A stretch of 64,000 bases of DNA from Myxococcales bacterium (GTDB lineage: Bacteria > Myxococcota_A > Polyangia > Nannocystales > Nannocystaceae), in assembly GCA_020633335.1 (NCBI GenBank), contig JACKDU010000012.1, positions 62,001 to 126,000 of the forward strand, written 5' to 3'. A model generated the notes under the pieces. The model was not told where the DNA came from and made no database searches. It saw only the letters and a program-made list of their open reading frames with translations. The translations under genes and the position numbers were made by a program. Below, piece after piece: positions 42,912 through 50,923 of this stretch (position 1 is its first letter; each line of letters begins with the position of its first letter).

Positions 42912-43335
42912 GGAGGACGCCGACGAAGAGGAGGAGCACCCCGAGGAGGCGATCGAGGCCGATCTCCCCGCGCCGGATCCCCCAGAGGCCGAAGTACTCG
43001 ATGAGGAGGCCGCCGACCCCGAGGCCGAGCACCCAGAGCGCGAGCGCCAGCGCCGGCCCGAGGCGCGGGACCACCAGCGGCATCGTCGTGATGATCGTCA
43101 GCCCGAAGATCCCGCCGAGGTAGAAGTACCAGGGCGTCCCGGGGACCAGCGGGCTGCGCGGGCCGGCGGCGACGAAGTAGATCACGCAGCCGATCAGGAC
43201 GACCACGCTGTTGAAGAGGAGCGCGGCCGAGAGCGACGAGCGGGCGGCGAGCCCGGCGTTGACCGAGGGCTGGGCGGCGCTGGCGAGGCCGGCGATCAGC
43301 GCGAGGCTGACCAGGAAGAGGCCGGGCTCCTTCAT
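42898..43335 (-). CDS. DMT-family membrane protein (YdcZ/DUF606)
   Basis: A small membrane protein of about 145 aa with five hydrophobic segments: FLVSLALIAGLASAAQPSVN as the first, with the NAG motif in VNAGLAARSS, then LFNSVVVLIGCVIYFVA, WYFYLGGIFGLTIITTMPLV, LGPALALALWVLGLGVGGLL and LGVLLLFVGVLLIRR. This pattern is the DUF606/YdcZ (PF04657) group of drug/metabolite transporters. ATG 43335 overlaps the stop of the upstream membrane gene by 4 nt (ATGA) with GAGG 7 nt upstream. An ATG at 43341 is too close to that ribosome-binding site. Small-metabolite export is the usual suggestion. Confidence 0.8.
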   Translation of the reverse strand: MKEPGLFLVSLALIAGLASAAQPSVNAGLAARSSLSAALLFNSVVVLIGCVIYFVAAGPRSPLVPGTPWYFYLGGIFGLTIITTMPLVVPRLGPALALALWVLGLGVGGLLIEYFGLWGIRRGEIGLDRLLGVLLLFVGVLLIRR

Positions 43336-45155
43336 CGGCATGCCTCGCGCGGTGATGGGTCGTAGGGCTCGGTCGCGCATGGAGCATGGTCTTTGGGGCA
43401 TCTGACACGGACCATGCGGCCGCCCTGGGTGGCCACGAGGACGGTCGTCGGCGCGTCGACGCCAGCGGCGATCTCGAGGGAGATCGCGCGGATCAGCGGG
43501 CCCTCGACCTCGAGGATCGTCACCCGATCCTCGGGGATCAGGTTGAGCGGGAAGACCGTCCCGGGGCTCCGGATCGGGTGGCGGAAGCCGTTGATGACGA
43601 TCCGCCCGCCGGCCGCGAGCCAGCGCCCCAGGCGGCCCTCCTCGGGCTCGCGGGCCCACTCGATCCAGGGGTAGGGCGAGCCGTCCGCCCGCCGGATCTC
43701 GAGGGTGCGGGCGTCCCGGCGGAGGATCGCGTCGGCGGGCCCCGGCTCGTCGCTGTAGGTGATCGTCTCGAAGCGGAGGTCGAGGTCGCCGCGCTCCAGC
43801 ATCCACCAGATCGGCGCCGCGTCGGTGCGGAGCCCTGGCTCGCCGAAGAGGTAGACGTGGGCGCCGCGGGGGAGCTCGGCCGGCAGCGCGCAGCCGGCGG
43901 CCGCCGTGGTCGCGGCGATCTTCGCCGCCTTCTCGGTGACCGCGGCCCGGACCTGGACCGCGACGTGGAGCTCCCAGCCGACCAGGGCGGCGATCGCCGC
44001 GGCGGCGGCGAGGCGTCGGCGAGGCCGCGCGTCCGCGAGGAGGCGGCCGCCCACCAATGCGACGAAGAGCGCCCAGAAGGCCGCGAAGACGTAGGCCTGC
44101 CGCAGGCCAGGGTAGCGGTTGCCGAGCACCAGCTCCCAGGTCCGGCAGATCGTCGGGTGGGCGGCGAGGAGGATCGCCGGCAGGATCATCGCCAGGAGCC
44201 CGACCCGGAGGGCGCCGACCCGCCGGGCGAGGAAGAGGAGGCCGGCGACCGCGAGGATCGTCAGCGGCAGCTCGACCGCGTAGACCTCGGCGCCGAAGCT
44301 CGAGGCCCCGATCGCGCTCTCGAACCACGGCCCCTGATCGGCCCGAAAGAGCGCGAGGGTCCGACGGACGTGGAAGTAGGGGTCGAGCGCGAGGCAGATG
44401 AAGCGGAGGAGGGGCGGCTGCGGGGTCGGCCCGTTGGCGTAGGCGAGGCCGTAGGGGGCAAGCGTCGCGAAGTGGTGGAGCCAGTAGGCGAGCCCGGGGA
44501 GGAGGCCGGCGCCGAGGAGCGCGGCCAGGCGTCCGCGGCCGAGGCCGGCGCCGAGGCCGAGCGCGCGGAGCCAGAGGAGGGCGATGATCGGCCCGGCGAC
44601 GAAGGACTCCTCGCAGCCGACCGCCGCCGCCAGGAGAACAAGTCCCAAGAGCCAGGTCGATCGCCGCCAGCCGGCGTCGGCGCTGGCGAGGATCGACGCG
44701 AGGCCGGCGAGGGTGAAGAGGGCCCCGAGGAGGAATTCCGAGTAGGCGCCGTGCCAGACCTCGAAGGCCGCCGCCGGGTGGACCGCGAAGATCAGCGCGC
44801 CGGCGATCGCCCCCCGCTCGCCGCCGACGCGGCGCCCGAGGCGATGGACGAGGGCGACGGCGATCCCGTGGAGGAGGGCGAGGAGCGCGAAGTAGGGCGC
44901 GGGGTGGTAGGGCGCGCGGCCGGGGAGGAGGTGGACCAGGGTCGCCGAGACCGGCCGGAGGTCGCGGCGGTGGAGCGAGCGATCGAGCCAGAAGCCGCCG
45001 GTGTGCGCCCGGTCGAGGGCGTCGATCATGATCGGCCACTCTGGGTCTTGCCCCTGGTGGACGATCGCCGACGACTGGGCGGCGGCGTGGAGCGAGCCCT
45101 CGACGATCGCCGGTGACGCGAGGGCGACGCCCACGAGGCCGAGGATCAGCGACAT
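43332..45155 (-). CDS. Multi-pass membrane glycosyltransferase-like protein
   Basis: A protein of about 607 aa from ATG 45155. This start is favoured because a promoter -10 (45218-45223) lies inside any longer frame. It has about 10-11 transmembrane segments (residues 5 to about 410) and a C-terminal periplasmic domain of about 190 residues. Early loops contain an acidic HQGQDPEWPIMIDALDRAHT, followed by LHRRDLRPVSATLVHLL, the loop-1 arrangement of GT39/ArnT/PMT-like enzymes with Asp and Arg near the membrane. A lipid-linked sugar transfer is plausible but not shown. The C-terminal domain has CPKDHAPC. It is coupled to the YdcZ-type gene. A dispersed-repeat variant (43387-43400) lies in its 3' end. 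Confidence 0.65.
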   Translation of the reverse strand: MSLILGLVGVALASPAIVEGSLHAAAQSSAIVHQGQDPEWPIMIDALDRAHTGGFWLDRSLHRRDLRPVSATLVHLLPGRAPYHPAPYFALLALLHGIAVALVHRLGRRVGGERGAIAGALIFAVHPAAAFEVWHGAYSEFLLGALFTLAGLASILASADAGWRRSTWLLGLVLLAAAVGCEESFVAGPIIALLWLRALGLGAGLGRGRLAALLGAGLLPGLAYWLHHFATLAPYGLAYANGPTPQPPLLRFICLALDPYFHVRRTLALFRADQGPWFESAIGASSFGAEVYAVELPLTILAVAGLLFLARRVGALRVGLLAMILPAILLAAHPTICRTWELVLGNRYPGLRQAYVFAAFWALFVALVGGRLLADARPRRRLAAAAAIAALVGWELHVAVQVRAAVTEKAAKIAATTAAAGCALPAELPRGAHVYLFGEPGLRTDAAPIWWMLERGDLDLRFETITYSDEPGPADAILRRDARTLEIRRADGSPYPWIEWAREPEEGRLGRWLAAGGRIVINGFRHPIRSPGTVFPLNLIPEDRVTILEVEGPLIRAISLEIAAGVDAPTTVLVATQGGRMVRVRCPKDHAPCATEPYDPSPREACR

Positions 45156-45217
45156 CCTCCACCCGCCAGCGCCGACTCGACGGCGCCCATCCCCTCCGCG
45201 CTCCCCCACCGCGGTGA

Positions 45218-45247
45218 ATTGCACGGCAGCGGGGCCTCCGCTGTCAA
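45218..45247 (-). promoter_or_regulatory. Promoter of the membrane glycosyltransferase-like gene
   Basis: On the minus strand, TTGACA (45242-45247), an 18-nt spacer and TGCAAT (45218-45223). It separates this gene and its YdcZ partner from the upstream methyltransferase/glycosyltransferase pair. The implied leader is about 55 nt. Confidence 0.55.
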
Positions 45248-45308
45248 CGCGCGGGGGTTTTCGTCGTCGCAGGTTCGCCGACGCGCGCGCTCGCGAGGCG
45301 GCCGCCGA

Positions 45309-47147
45309 TCAGGGCGTCGTGAAGGGGGTGACGCCGCGGCGGCGGAGCTCGAGCGTCGCCTCGAGGAGCGGCCCCCACTCCCGGAAGAGGCGCCCCATCT
45401 CGCCGATGAAGCGCTGGAAGCTGGCGAGCGCGCGATCGGGATCGCCCTCGGCCGCGAGGAGCTCGCGGGGGATCGCGTACTCGGGCCGGGTGATCGAGGC
45501 CCGCGTGCGCTCGATGTGCGCGCGGAGGTCATCCGCCCAGGCGGAGGGGAGGCCGCGGTGGCGCGCGAGGACCTCCTCGAAGTGCCCGAGGTAGATCCCC
45601 TTCTGCTCGCGCAGGCGGGTCAGGAGGAAGCGGTGGAGATCCGCCAGCGGCGCCCGGGCGAGCTCGGAGAGCCAGGCGCCGAAGGAGGCGAGGCGCTCCG
45701 CCGGCGCGCTCGCGGTCGGCTCGTGGGCGAGGAGGCACTGGATCAGGGTCTCGCCGACGCGCACCCAGGTGCCGGTGCGGTGGATGTCGGCGCGATCGAA
45801 GCCGCGGGCCTCGAGCGGGTCGTGGAGGAGCGCGTAGGGGAGGTAGGCGAAGTAGGCGTCGGGATCGCTGCGGCGCAGGGTGTAGCGGAAGACCCCGTCC
45901 TCGTAGCGCCCCATCGGGATGAAGGGCGGGACGCCGGCGCGGTTGTCGAGGCCGATCACCGCCGACTGGCAGTAGCGGCCGTCGTTGAGGGTGGTGCGAT
46001 CGACGAGGCGGAGCACCTCGCGGGAGCGCGAGACGGAGCGGAGGTAGACCTCGGGGTCGTCGACCAGGCGGGCGCGCGACGCCCCCTCGAGGATCACCAG
46101 CCAGGTCGGCGCGTACCAGCCGATGTCGCCGAAGGTCCCGAAGAAGGTCACGCGCACCCGACCGCGGCCGTCGCAGAGGCGATCGAGCATGTCGGCGTCG
46201 AGGAGCTCGGTGAGCTCGACGTCGTCGCCGGCGCGGGCGAGGGTCGCGGCCATCGTCTCGCCGAGGCAGGCCGCGTGCTCGCCGATCGCGTCGACGTCGA
46301 CCCGGCGGACGCCGGCGAGCGAGGCCTGGCGATCGGCGAAGAACCAGAACTCCGCGGGGTTGTAGTTCTCGTAGGCGCGGCCGCGGCCGGAGTGGACCCG
46401 GACGCCGGCGGCCGGGGTCGGCGCGCCGGCGACGTCGAAGACGATGTCGTCGTCGACGCTGAGGAGGCGATCGCCGAGGGTCGCCAGGGTGATCGCGTTG
46501 CGGTTGGCGCCCGGGCAGGCCGCCGGCCCGGAGGCCGGCGTGAGCGCGAAGCGGGCGGCGGCCGCCGGCCCACCGATCCCGTCGATCGCGGCGATGAAGC
46601 GCTCCTTCTCGGGCCGGCCGCCGTGGGCGATCACCGGCCCGTGGTCGCCGCAGAGCGCCCGCAGGCGAGCGCGGAGCTCGGCGACGACGGCGGGATCGTC
46701 GGTGTCGTCCATCACCATCACCTCGAGGCGATGGCCGTGGCGGCGGGCGTTCTCGAGGCCGCTCTGGGCCGCCCGCGCGGCGTGGGCCGGGCGCCCGCGG
46801 GTCGGGATCGCCAGCCAGCGGAGGTCGTCTCGCGGCGCGCCGGGATCGCCGGCGGCGACGGTCGCCGCCGCCTCCCGCCGGAGCTCTTCGGCGTCGATCA
46901 AGAGGCCCGCGCGGCGGAGCTCGACGAGCTCCTCGCGGATCGCCGCCGCGTCGCCGCCGCGGGCGTGGGCGAGCGCCGCGACCTGCTCCTCCAGCGGCCG
47001 GAAGCGATCGCAGGCCGCGAGCGCGTCGGCGCGCGGCGCCGGGATCACGCGGGCGTCGCCTCCGGTCGGGCGGTCGATGAGCGCGAGGCCGCCGCCGACG
47101 TCGACGCGGCGGTGCGCGCGGGCGCGGAGTGGGCCCCCCTCGTTCAC
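45309..47147 (-). CDS. PqqD/RRE-like domain fused to a GT-A glycosyltransferase-like domain
   Basis: The protein is about 612 aa from GTG 47147, which overlaps the methyltransferase stop (GTGA). Residues 1-90 look like a PqqD-type winged helix: DVGGGLALIDRPTGGDARVI and later AAIREELVELRRAGLLID, as in RiPP recognition elements. Residues about 115-330 look like a GT-A fold: LRWLAIPTRGRPAHAARAAQ, HRLEVMVMDDTDDP, PGANRNAITLATLGDRLLSV and then the metal-binding DDD in VDDDIVFDV. The C-terminal half (to 612) is helical and unassigned. The fusion suggests the transferase acts on a peptide or carrier-bound substrate (inference). I see no precursor peptide nearby. Confidence 0.65.
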   Translation of the reverse strand: MNEGGPLRARAHRRVDVGGGLALIDRPTGGDARVIPAPRADALAACDRFRPLEEQVAALAHARGGDAAAIREELVELRRAGLLIDAEELRREAAATVAAGDPGAPRDDLRWLAIPTRGRPAHAARAAQSGLENARRHGHRLEVMVMDDTDDPAVVAELRARLRALCGDHGPVIAHGGRPEKERFIAAIDGIGGPAAAARFALTPASGPAACPGANRNAITLATLGDRLLSVDDDIVFDVAGAPTPAAGVRVHSGRGRAYENYNPAEFWFFADRQASLAGVRRVDVDAIGEHAACLGETMAATLARAGDDVELTELLDADMLDRLCDGRGRVRVTFFGTFGDIGWYAPTWLVILEGASRARLVDDPEVYLRSVSRSREVLRLVDRTTLNDGRYCQSAVIGLDNRAGVPPFIPMGRYEDGVFRYTLRRSDPDAYFAYLPYALLHDPLEARGFDRADIHRTGTWVRVGETLIQCLLAHEPTASAPAERLASFGAWLSELARAPLADLHRFLLTRLREQKGIYLGHFEEVLARHRGLPSAWADDLRAHIERTRASITRPEYAIPRELLAAEGDPDRALASFQRFIGEMGRLFREWGPLLEATLELRRRGVTPFTTP

Positions 47148-48265
47148 GGCTTGCGGCCCCCGACCAACGTGAAGGGCGGATCGGCGGGCGACGAGAAGGT
47201 GTCGACGAAGCCGCGGGCGCGGAGCAGCGCCTCCAGCTCGGCCGCATGCCAGGGGCGGCTCCACCCCCACTGGTGGCGATCGTCGTCGGGCGAGGTCGGC
47301 GGATCGGTGTCGAGGACGTGGCGATCACGGCCCATCCAGAGCCCGATCACCGCGGCGACGTGGCGATCGTGGCTGGCGACGCCGCTCATGAACATGTCGG
47401 CGGCCGCGAAGACCCCGCCCGGCGCGAGCGCGTCGAAGGCCCGGTCGAGCCAGGCGCCGGCGCCCTCCCGCGGGATCCCGGAGAGGAGGCGGTTGAAGGT
47501 GATCAGGTCGACGTCGTCGGGGAGCGGATCGAGGAGGGCGTTGCTCGCCCGGAGCTCGACCTCCACCCCCTCCTCCGCGAGCATCGCCTCGCTCCGCTGG
47601 CGGTACTCGTCGAAGGCGAAGCTGGTGTCGATCGCGATCGCCCGGAGCTGGGGGAAGGCCTTGCGGAGGAGGCAGGCGAAGGCGCCGGGGCCCGAGCCGA
47701 TGTCACAGGCGACCCGGCGCGACGCGAGGTCGTGGCCGAGGTGGGCGCGGAGGAGGAGCCAGGCGGTGTCGCTGAAGTAGCGCCGGCGGCTCTCGTTGTA
47801 GGCCTGGCGGGCGGCGAAGTAGCGCTCGTGATCCTCGCGCTTCGCCCCCGGGCGCCACATCGATCGCCGCGCCCGCTGGGTGCGCCGGAGGGCGTCGCCG
47901 ACCGAGGCGGCGCCGGGGAGGTAGGCCCGGTAGTGATCGACGAGGCCGAGGAGTCGGAGACGTGACCTTTGGGTCAGGAAATCCTCGCTCATCGGGCTCA
48001 GGCGGAGGAGCCCGTCCTCGCGCCGGAGGAGGTCGAGGCCGGCGCCGAGCTCGAGGAGCACCTCGAGGCGGACCGCGTCGGCGTCGACGTCGAGCGCCGC
48101 GGCGAGCTCCGCGGTCGCGCAGGGCCCGGCGGCGAGGCGCTCGAAGAGGCCGAGGTCGACGGCGTCGGCGATGATCGCCAGGGAGACCGGGCTGAGCACG
48201 AGCTCGACGAAGGAGCGGACCGACGCGGCGTCGATCCCCTCGATGTCCACGCGAGAGGGCAGCAC
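47144..48265 (-). CDS. SAM-dependent O-methyltransferase, second copy
   Basis: A 373-aa protein with an N-terminal winged dimerisation domain (SLAIIADAVDLGLFERLAAG, ADAVRLEVLLELGAGLDLL) and a SAM-binding fold (RRVACDIGSGPGAFACLLRK, VEVELRASNALLDPLP, LAPGGVFAAADMFMS). It is the same superfamily as the methyltransferase at 38042 but clearly divergent. GTG 48265 has TATCAT exactly 6 nt upstream (48272-48277), so a leaderless start is likely; GTG 48250 is a possible alternative. It heads the pair with the PqqD/glycosyltransferase fusion (GTGA overlap). A 13-bp iteron array lies 96 nt upstream. A TGACC-TTTG-GGTCA copy of the dispersed repeat (47963-47976) encodes LTQRSR. Confidence 0.82.
   Translation of the reverse strand: MLPSRVDIEGIDAASVRSFVELVLSPVSLAIIADAVDLGLFERLAAGPCATAELAAALDVDADAVRLEVLLELGAGLDLLRREDGLLRLSPMSEDFLTQRSRLRLLGLVDHYRAYLPGAASVGDALRRTQRARRSMWRPGAKREDHERYFAARQAYNESRRRYFSDTAWLLLRAHLGHDLASRRVACDIGSGPGAFACLLRKAFPQLRAIAIDTSFAFDEYRQRSEAMLAEEGVEVELRASNALLDPLPDDVDLITFNRLLSGIPREGAGAWLDRAFDALAPGGVFAAADMFMSGVASHDRHVAAVIGLWMGRDRHVLDTDPPTSPDDDRHQWGWSRPWHAAELEALLRARGFVDTFSSPADPPFTLVGGRKP
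47963..47976. repeat. Dispersed hairpin variant TGACC-TTTG-GGTCA
   Basis: 5-bp arms around a 4-nt loop, intragenic in the second methyltransferase gene and in frame. It is a TGAC-N6-GTCA variant of the same family. Confidence 0.5.
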
Positions 48266-48360
48266 ATGAGCATGATAGCCGGGTGAGGGGAGGGCCCGGA
48301 TCTCCGCCGCGGCGGACGTCCGCGACGCAGAGGCCGCGACGCCGCGCGGTCGAGACGCGC

Positions 48361-48425
48361 GATCGGGGCGCGCGATCGGGGCGCGCGATCGGGGCGCGCG
48401 ATCGGGGCGCGCGATCGGGCGCGAC
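48361..48425. repeat. 13-bp tandem iterons, four exact copies plus a partial
   Basis: GATCGGGGCGCGC repeats at 48361, 48374, 48387 and 48400, then a shortened copy from 48413. All are on one helical face drift of 13 bp. The array lies in the upstream region of the minus-strand methyltransferase/glycosyltransferase pair. It could be a regulator-binding array or a simple minisatellite. Confidence 0.8.
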
Positions 48426-48447
48426 GTGACGCGACGCGGCGCGGCGA

Positions 48448-48804
48448 TCAGCGACCGGTCGGCGCCCGGCCGGCGACGAGGAGCGCGAAGCCGTCGTCGA
48501 TCTCGAGCCCTCGCCCCTCACGCGGCGCCCAGCCGCGGGCGAGCGCCGCCCGGATCAGCGCGGCGACGACCGCAGGGCGGTTCAAGTTGTACTCGGCGCG
48601 GCCCATGAGGACGCCGCCGTCGAAGCCGCCCCAGCCCGAGCCGGCGGTGGTGTGGCCGCCCTGGCCCTGGTGGAGGCGGACGATGAGGCTGGCCCCGCGC
48701 GATCCCTCGATCCAGGCGCTGACCCGCTCGACGCAGCGGCGCTCGCCGTTCACCTCGACGTGCGTGTGCGCGCGGTGCCACGCGTAGGTGACCCCGTCGA
48801 TCAT
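48448..48804 (-). CDS. Small conserved-looking protein after the GlcD-type oxidase
   Basis: A protein of about 118 aa from ATG 48804; a TTG at 48831, overlapping the oxidase stop as TTGA, would give 127 aa. The sequence MIDGVTYAWHRAHTHVEVNG followed by RLHQGQGGHTTAGSGWGGFD looks beta-rich and non-random, with a C-terminal helix (PAVVAALIRAALARG) and a strand (GFALLVAGR). No family is recognised. The tight position behind the FAD oxidase suggests co-translation. Confidence 0.55.
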   Translation of the reverse strand: MIDGVTYAWHRAHTHVEVNGERRCVERVSAWIEGSRGASLIVRLHQGQGGHTTAGSGWGGFDGGVLMGRAEYNLNRPAVVAALIRAALARGWAPREGRGLEIDDGFALLVAGRAPTGR

Positions 48805-48827
48805 GAGCGTGCGGATCGTCGGTCGGC

Positions 48828-50210
48828 TCAAGGGAAGATCTTCCCCGGGTTGAGGATCCCCGCCGGATCCCAGCTCCGCTTGAGCGCGAGCTGGAGCGCC
48901 CGCACCTCGTTCGGCTGCTCGAGGGGCATGTAGGGCCGCTTGGCGATCCCGATCCCGTGCTCGCCGGAGAGGGTGCCGCCGAGGGCGACGGTCGCTTCGA
49001 AGAGCTCGGCGACCGCCCGCTCGACCCGCGCCTCGACGTCGGCCGCCGACGCCGGGTCGTAGAGGAAGTTGACGTGGAGGTTGCCGTCGCCGGCGTGGCC
49101 GAAGGAGGCGGTGTCGAGGCGGTGGCGCTCGCCGCTCGCCCGGGCCGCCTCCGCGAGCTCGGCGAGGCGGCCGATCGGCACCGCGACGTCCTCGCTGACC
49201 TTCTTCGGCCAGCGGGCGCGGAGGGTGTGGGAGAGCGCGCGGCGGACCTCCCAGAGGCGATCGCGGGTGTCGGCGTCGCCGGCGAGCTCGACCGCGAGCG
49301 CGCCCGCCTCCCGACAGATCGCGCCCGCCCGCCGGATCGCCGCGTCGAGGCCGGCCTCGTCGCCGTCGAGCTCGAGCCAGAGGAGCGCCCGCGCGTCGCT
49401 CGGCACCGGGACCGCGAGCTCGCCGCTCTCGACCAGAACCTTCGCGCAGGTCCGATCGGCCAGCTCGAGCGCGGCCGGCTGGAGGCCGGAGAGGAGGCAG
49501 CGCTGGACCGCGTCGCAGGCCGCGAGCTCGCCCTCGAAGGAGGCGAGGAGGGTGAAGGCGGCGCTCGGCCGCGGCAGGAGGCGGAGGGTGCAGGCGGTCG
49601 AGACCGCGAGGGTCCCCTCGGAGCCGACCAGGAGGCCGACGAGGTTGTAGCCGGTGACCCCCTTGATCGATCGGTGGCCGAGGGTCATCGCCTCGCCGGC
49701 GCCGCTCACCACCTCGAGGCCGAGGACAAACGCGCCGGTGACCCCGTACTTGCAGGCCCGCGGCCCGCCGGCGTTGGTCGCGACGTTGCCGCCGAGCGAG
49801 CACTTCTTCAGGCTCGCGGGGTCGGGCGGGTAGAAGAGCCCGCGGGCCTCGACCGCGGCCTGGAGGCGGGCGGTGATCACCCCGGGCTCGACGGTCGCCA
49901 GGAGCGAGCGCTCGTCGATCTCGAGGATCCGATCCATGCCGGCGAGGTCGAGGACGAGCCCGCCGTGGTCGGCCAGGCAGCCGCCGACGGTGCCGGTGCC
50001 GGCCCCCCGCGGCGAGAGCGGGACCCGCAGCGCGCGGCAGAGGTCGACGATCGCCCGGACCTCACGGGCCTCGCGAGGCCGGACCACCAGCCCCGGCGGG
50101 AAGGGCCCGAGGGCGCCGTCGTCGCGGGCGTAGGCGGCGTGATCGTCGACCAGGAGATCGCCGCCGAGCTCAGAGATCACTCGCTCGCGGAGCGCATCGA
50201 TCGCCAGCAT
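48828..50210 (-). CDS. FAD-linked oxidase, GlcD / D-lactate dehydrogenase type
   Basis: The 460-aa protein has a PCMH-type FAD domain: VVRPREAREVRAIVDLCRAL, then LSPRGAGTGTVGGCLADHGG, KKCSLGGNVATNAGGPRACK and TGYNLVGLLVGSEGTLAV. The C-terminal cap ends DTASFGHAGDGNLHVNFLYD and GTLSGEHGIGIAKRPYMPLE. These two blocks are diagnostic for glycolate oxidase subunit GlcD and D-2-hydroxyacid dehydrogenases; the H-G-D-G-N and G-E-H-G-I-G residues bind metal and substrate. No glcE or glcF is adjacent, so it is likely a single-subunit D-2-hydroxyacid (D-lactate or similar) dehydrogenase. Its upstream side (50211-50295) contains the ErpA terminator. Confidence 0.88.
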   Translation of the reverse strand: MLAIDALRERVISELGGDLLVDDHAAYARDDGALGPFPPGLVVRPREAREVRAIVDLCRALRVPLSPRGAGTGTVGGCLADHGGLVLDLAGMDRILEIDERSLLATVEPGVITARLQAAVEARGLFYPPDPASLKKCSLGGNVATNAGGPRACKYGVTGAFVLGLEVVSGAGEAMTLGHRSIKGVTGYNLVGLLVGSEGTLAVSTACTLRLLPRPSAAFTLLASFEGELAACDAVQRCLLSGLQPAALELADRTCAKVLVESGELAVPVPSDARALLWLELDGDEAGLDAAIRRAGAICREAGALAVELAGDADTRDRLWEVRRALSHTLRARWPKKVSEDVAVPIGRLAELAEAARASGERHRLDTASFGHAGDGNLHVNFLYDPASAADVEARVERAVAELFEATVALGGTLSGEHGIGIAKRPYMPLEQPNEVRALQLALKRSWDPAGILNPGKIFP

Positions 50211-50236
50211 CGACCCACTCTACCCGTCAACACGAA

Positions 50237-50266
50237 GACCGCGCCAGGCGGTGCCGTGGCGCGGTC
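50237..50266 (-). terminator. Terminator after the ErpA/IscA gene
   Basis: Perfect 10-bp stem, GACCGCGCCA (50237-50246) with TGGCGCGGTC (50257-50266), 10-nt loop. On the minus strand it is followed by TTCGTGTT. It starts about 30 nt after the ErpA stop. Confidence 0.65.
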
Positions 50267-50295
50267 GTCAGCGGCGCGGGAGATCGCGCGGCGGG

Positions 50296-50694
50296 CTAGA
50301 CCGAGAAGGACGAGCCGCAGCCGCAGGAGCCGGTGGTGTTCGGGTTGTTGAACTTGAAGCCGGCGCCCTGGAGCCCCTCGACGTAGTCGATCGACGTGCC
50401 CATCAGGTACATGAAGCTCATCTGGTCGCACACGAGCTGGATCCCGAAGCTCTCGAAGATCTGGTCGCCCTCGACGACCTCGTCGAAGTAGAGGTCGTAC
50501 TGGAAGCCGGCGCAGCCGCCCCCCATCACCTTGACCCGGAGGCCGTAGGAGGGCTCGATCGCCTCGGCCTCGCGGATCTCCTGGACCTTGGCAGCGGCGA
50601 TCTCGGTGAGGCCGAGCGCACCCATCATCGCCGGGTCGGTGATCGGGGTGGGGCTCGCGGTCGCGGTGGTCTCGTCGGTCTGGGGCTCTGACAT
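50296..50694 (-). CDS. erpA: A-type Fe-S cluster carrier (ErpA/IscA family)
   Basis: The 132-aa protein has the HesB/IscA core from about residue 27: LGLTEIAAAKVQEIREAEAI, GLRVKVMGGGCAGFQYDLYF and GSCGCGSSF at the end. The three conserved cysteines (GGGCAGFQY, and C-G-C) bind and transfer Fe-S clusters. The N-terminal 25 residues are a Thr/Pro-rich extension. The symbol is used for the family; ErpA, IscA and SufA cannot be separated without comparison. A promoter-like pair lies upstream on the minus strand (50760-50788). AAGGA precedes the ATG, and a terminator follows. Confidence 0.88.
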   Translation of the reverse strand: MSEPQTDETTATASPTPITDPAMMGALGLTEIAAAKVQEIREAEAIEPSYGLRVKVMGGGCAGFQYDLYFDEVVEGDQIFESFGIQLVCDQMSFMYLMGTSIDYVEGLQGAGFKFNNPNTTGSCGCGSSFSV

Positions 50695-50759
50695 GGGCCG
50701 TTCCTTCGCCGGGGGGATGTTTCACGCAAAGCGCCCCGGAGAAAAAGATGACGTAACGT

Positions 50760-50788
50760 AAGATGGTCGAAGGCCCTGGGCCGGTCAA
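50760..50788 (-). promoter_or_regulatory. Promoter candidate of the ErpA/IscA gene
   Basis: On the minus strand, TTGACC (50783-50788), a 17-nt spacer and CATCTT (50760-50765). The -10 is weak. The leader to ATG 50694 is about 60 nt. Confidence 0.45.
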
Positions 50789-50850
50789 GCGACTCGGCGG
50801 CCTGCGCCATGTGCGCGCTCTCGCCGCGCGCGCCGCCGACCGCAAGGGCT

Positions 50851-50880
50851 TTGACAGCCTACGGGGGCATCTCCTACCGT
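50851..50880 (+). promoter_or_regulatory. Sigma70-type promoter of the lipoprotein gene at 50924
   Basis: TTGACA (50851-50856), an 18-nt spacer and TACCGT (50875-50880). The predicted leader of about 37 nt holds a T-run and the CTGGAG ribosome-binding site. Confidence 0.6.
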
Positions 50881-50923
50881 GGGAAGGCCTTTTTTGCGCC
50901 AACTCCCGTCCCCCTGGAGATCC

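Noticed and set aside
35067..48265. Conventional polyketide or non-ribosomal peptide cluster
   Set aside because: No ketosynthase, acyl carrier, adenylation or condensation domain is visible anywhere in the window.
48361..48425. Tandem repeat as a CRISPR array
   Set aside because: Units are contiguous with no spacers and only 13 bp long.
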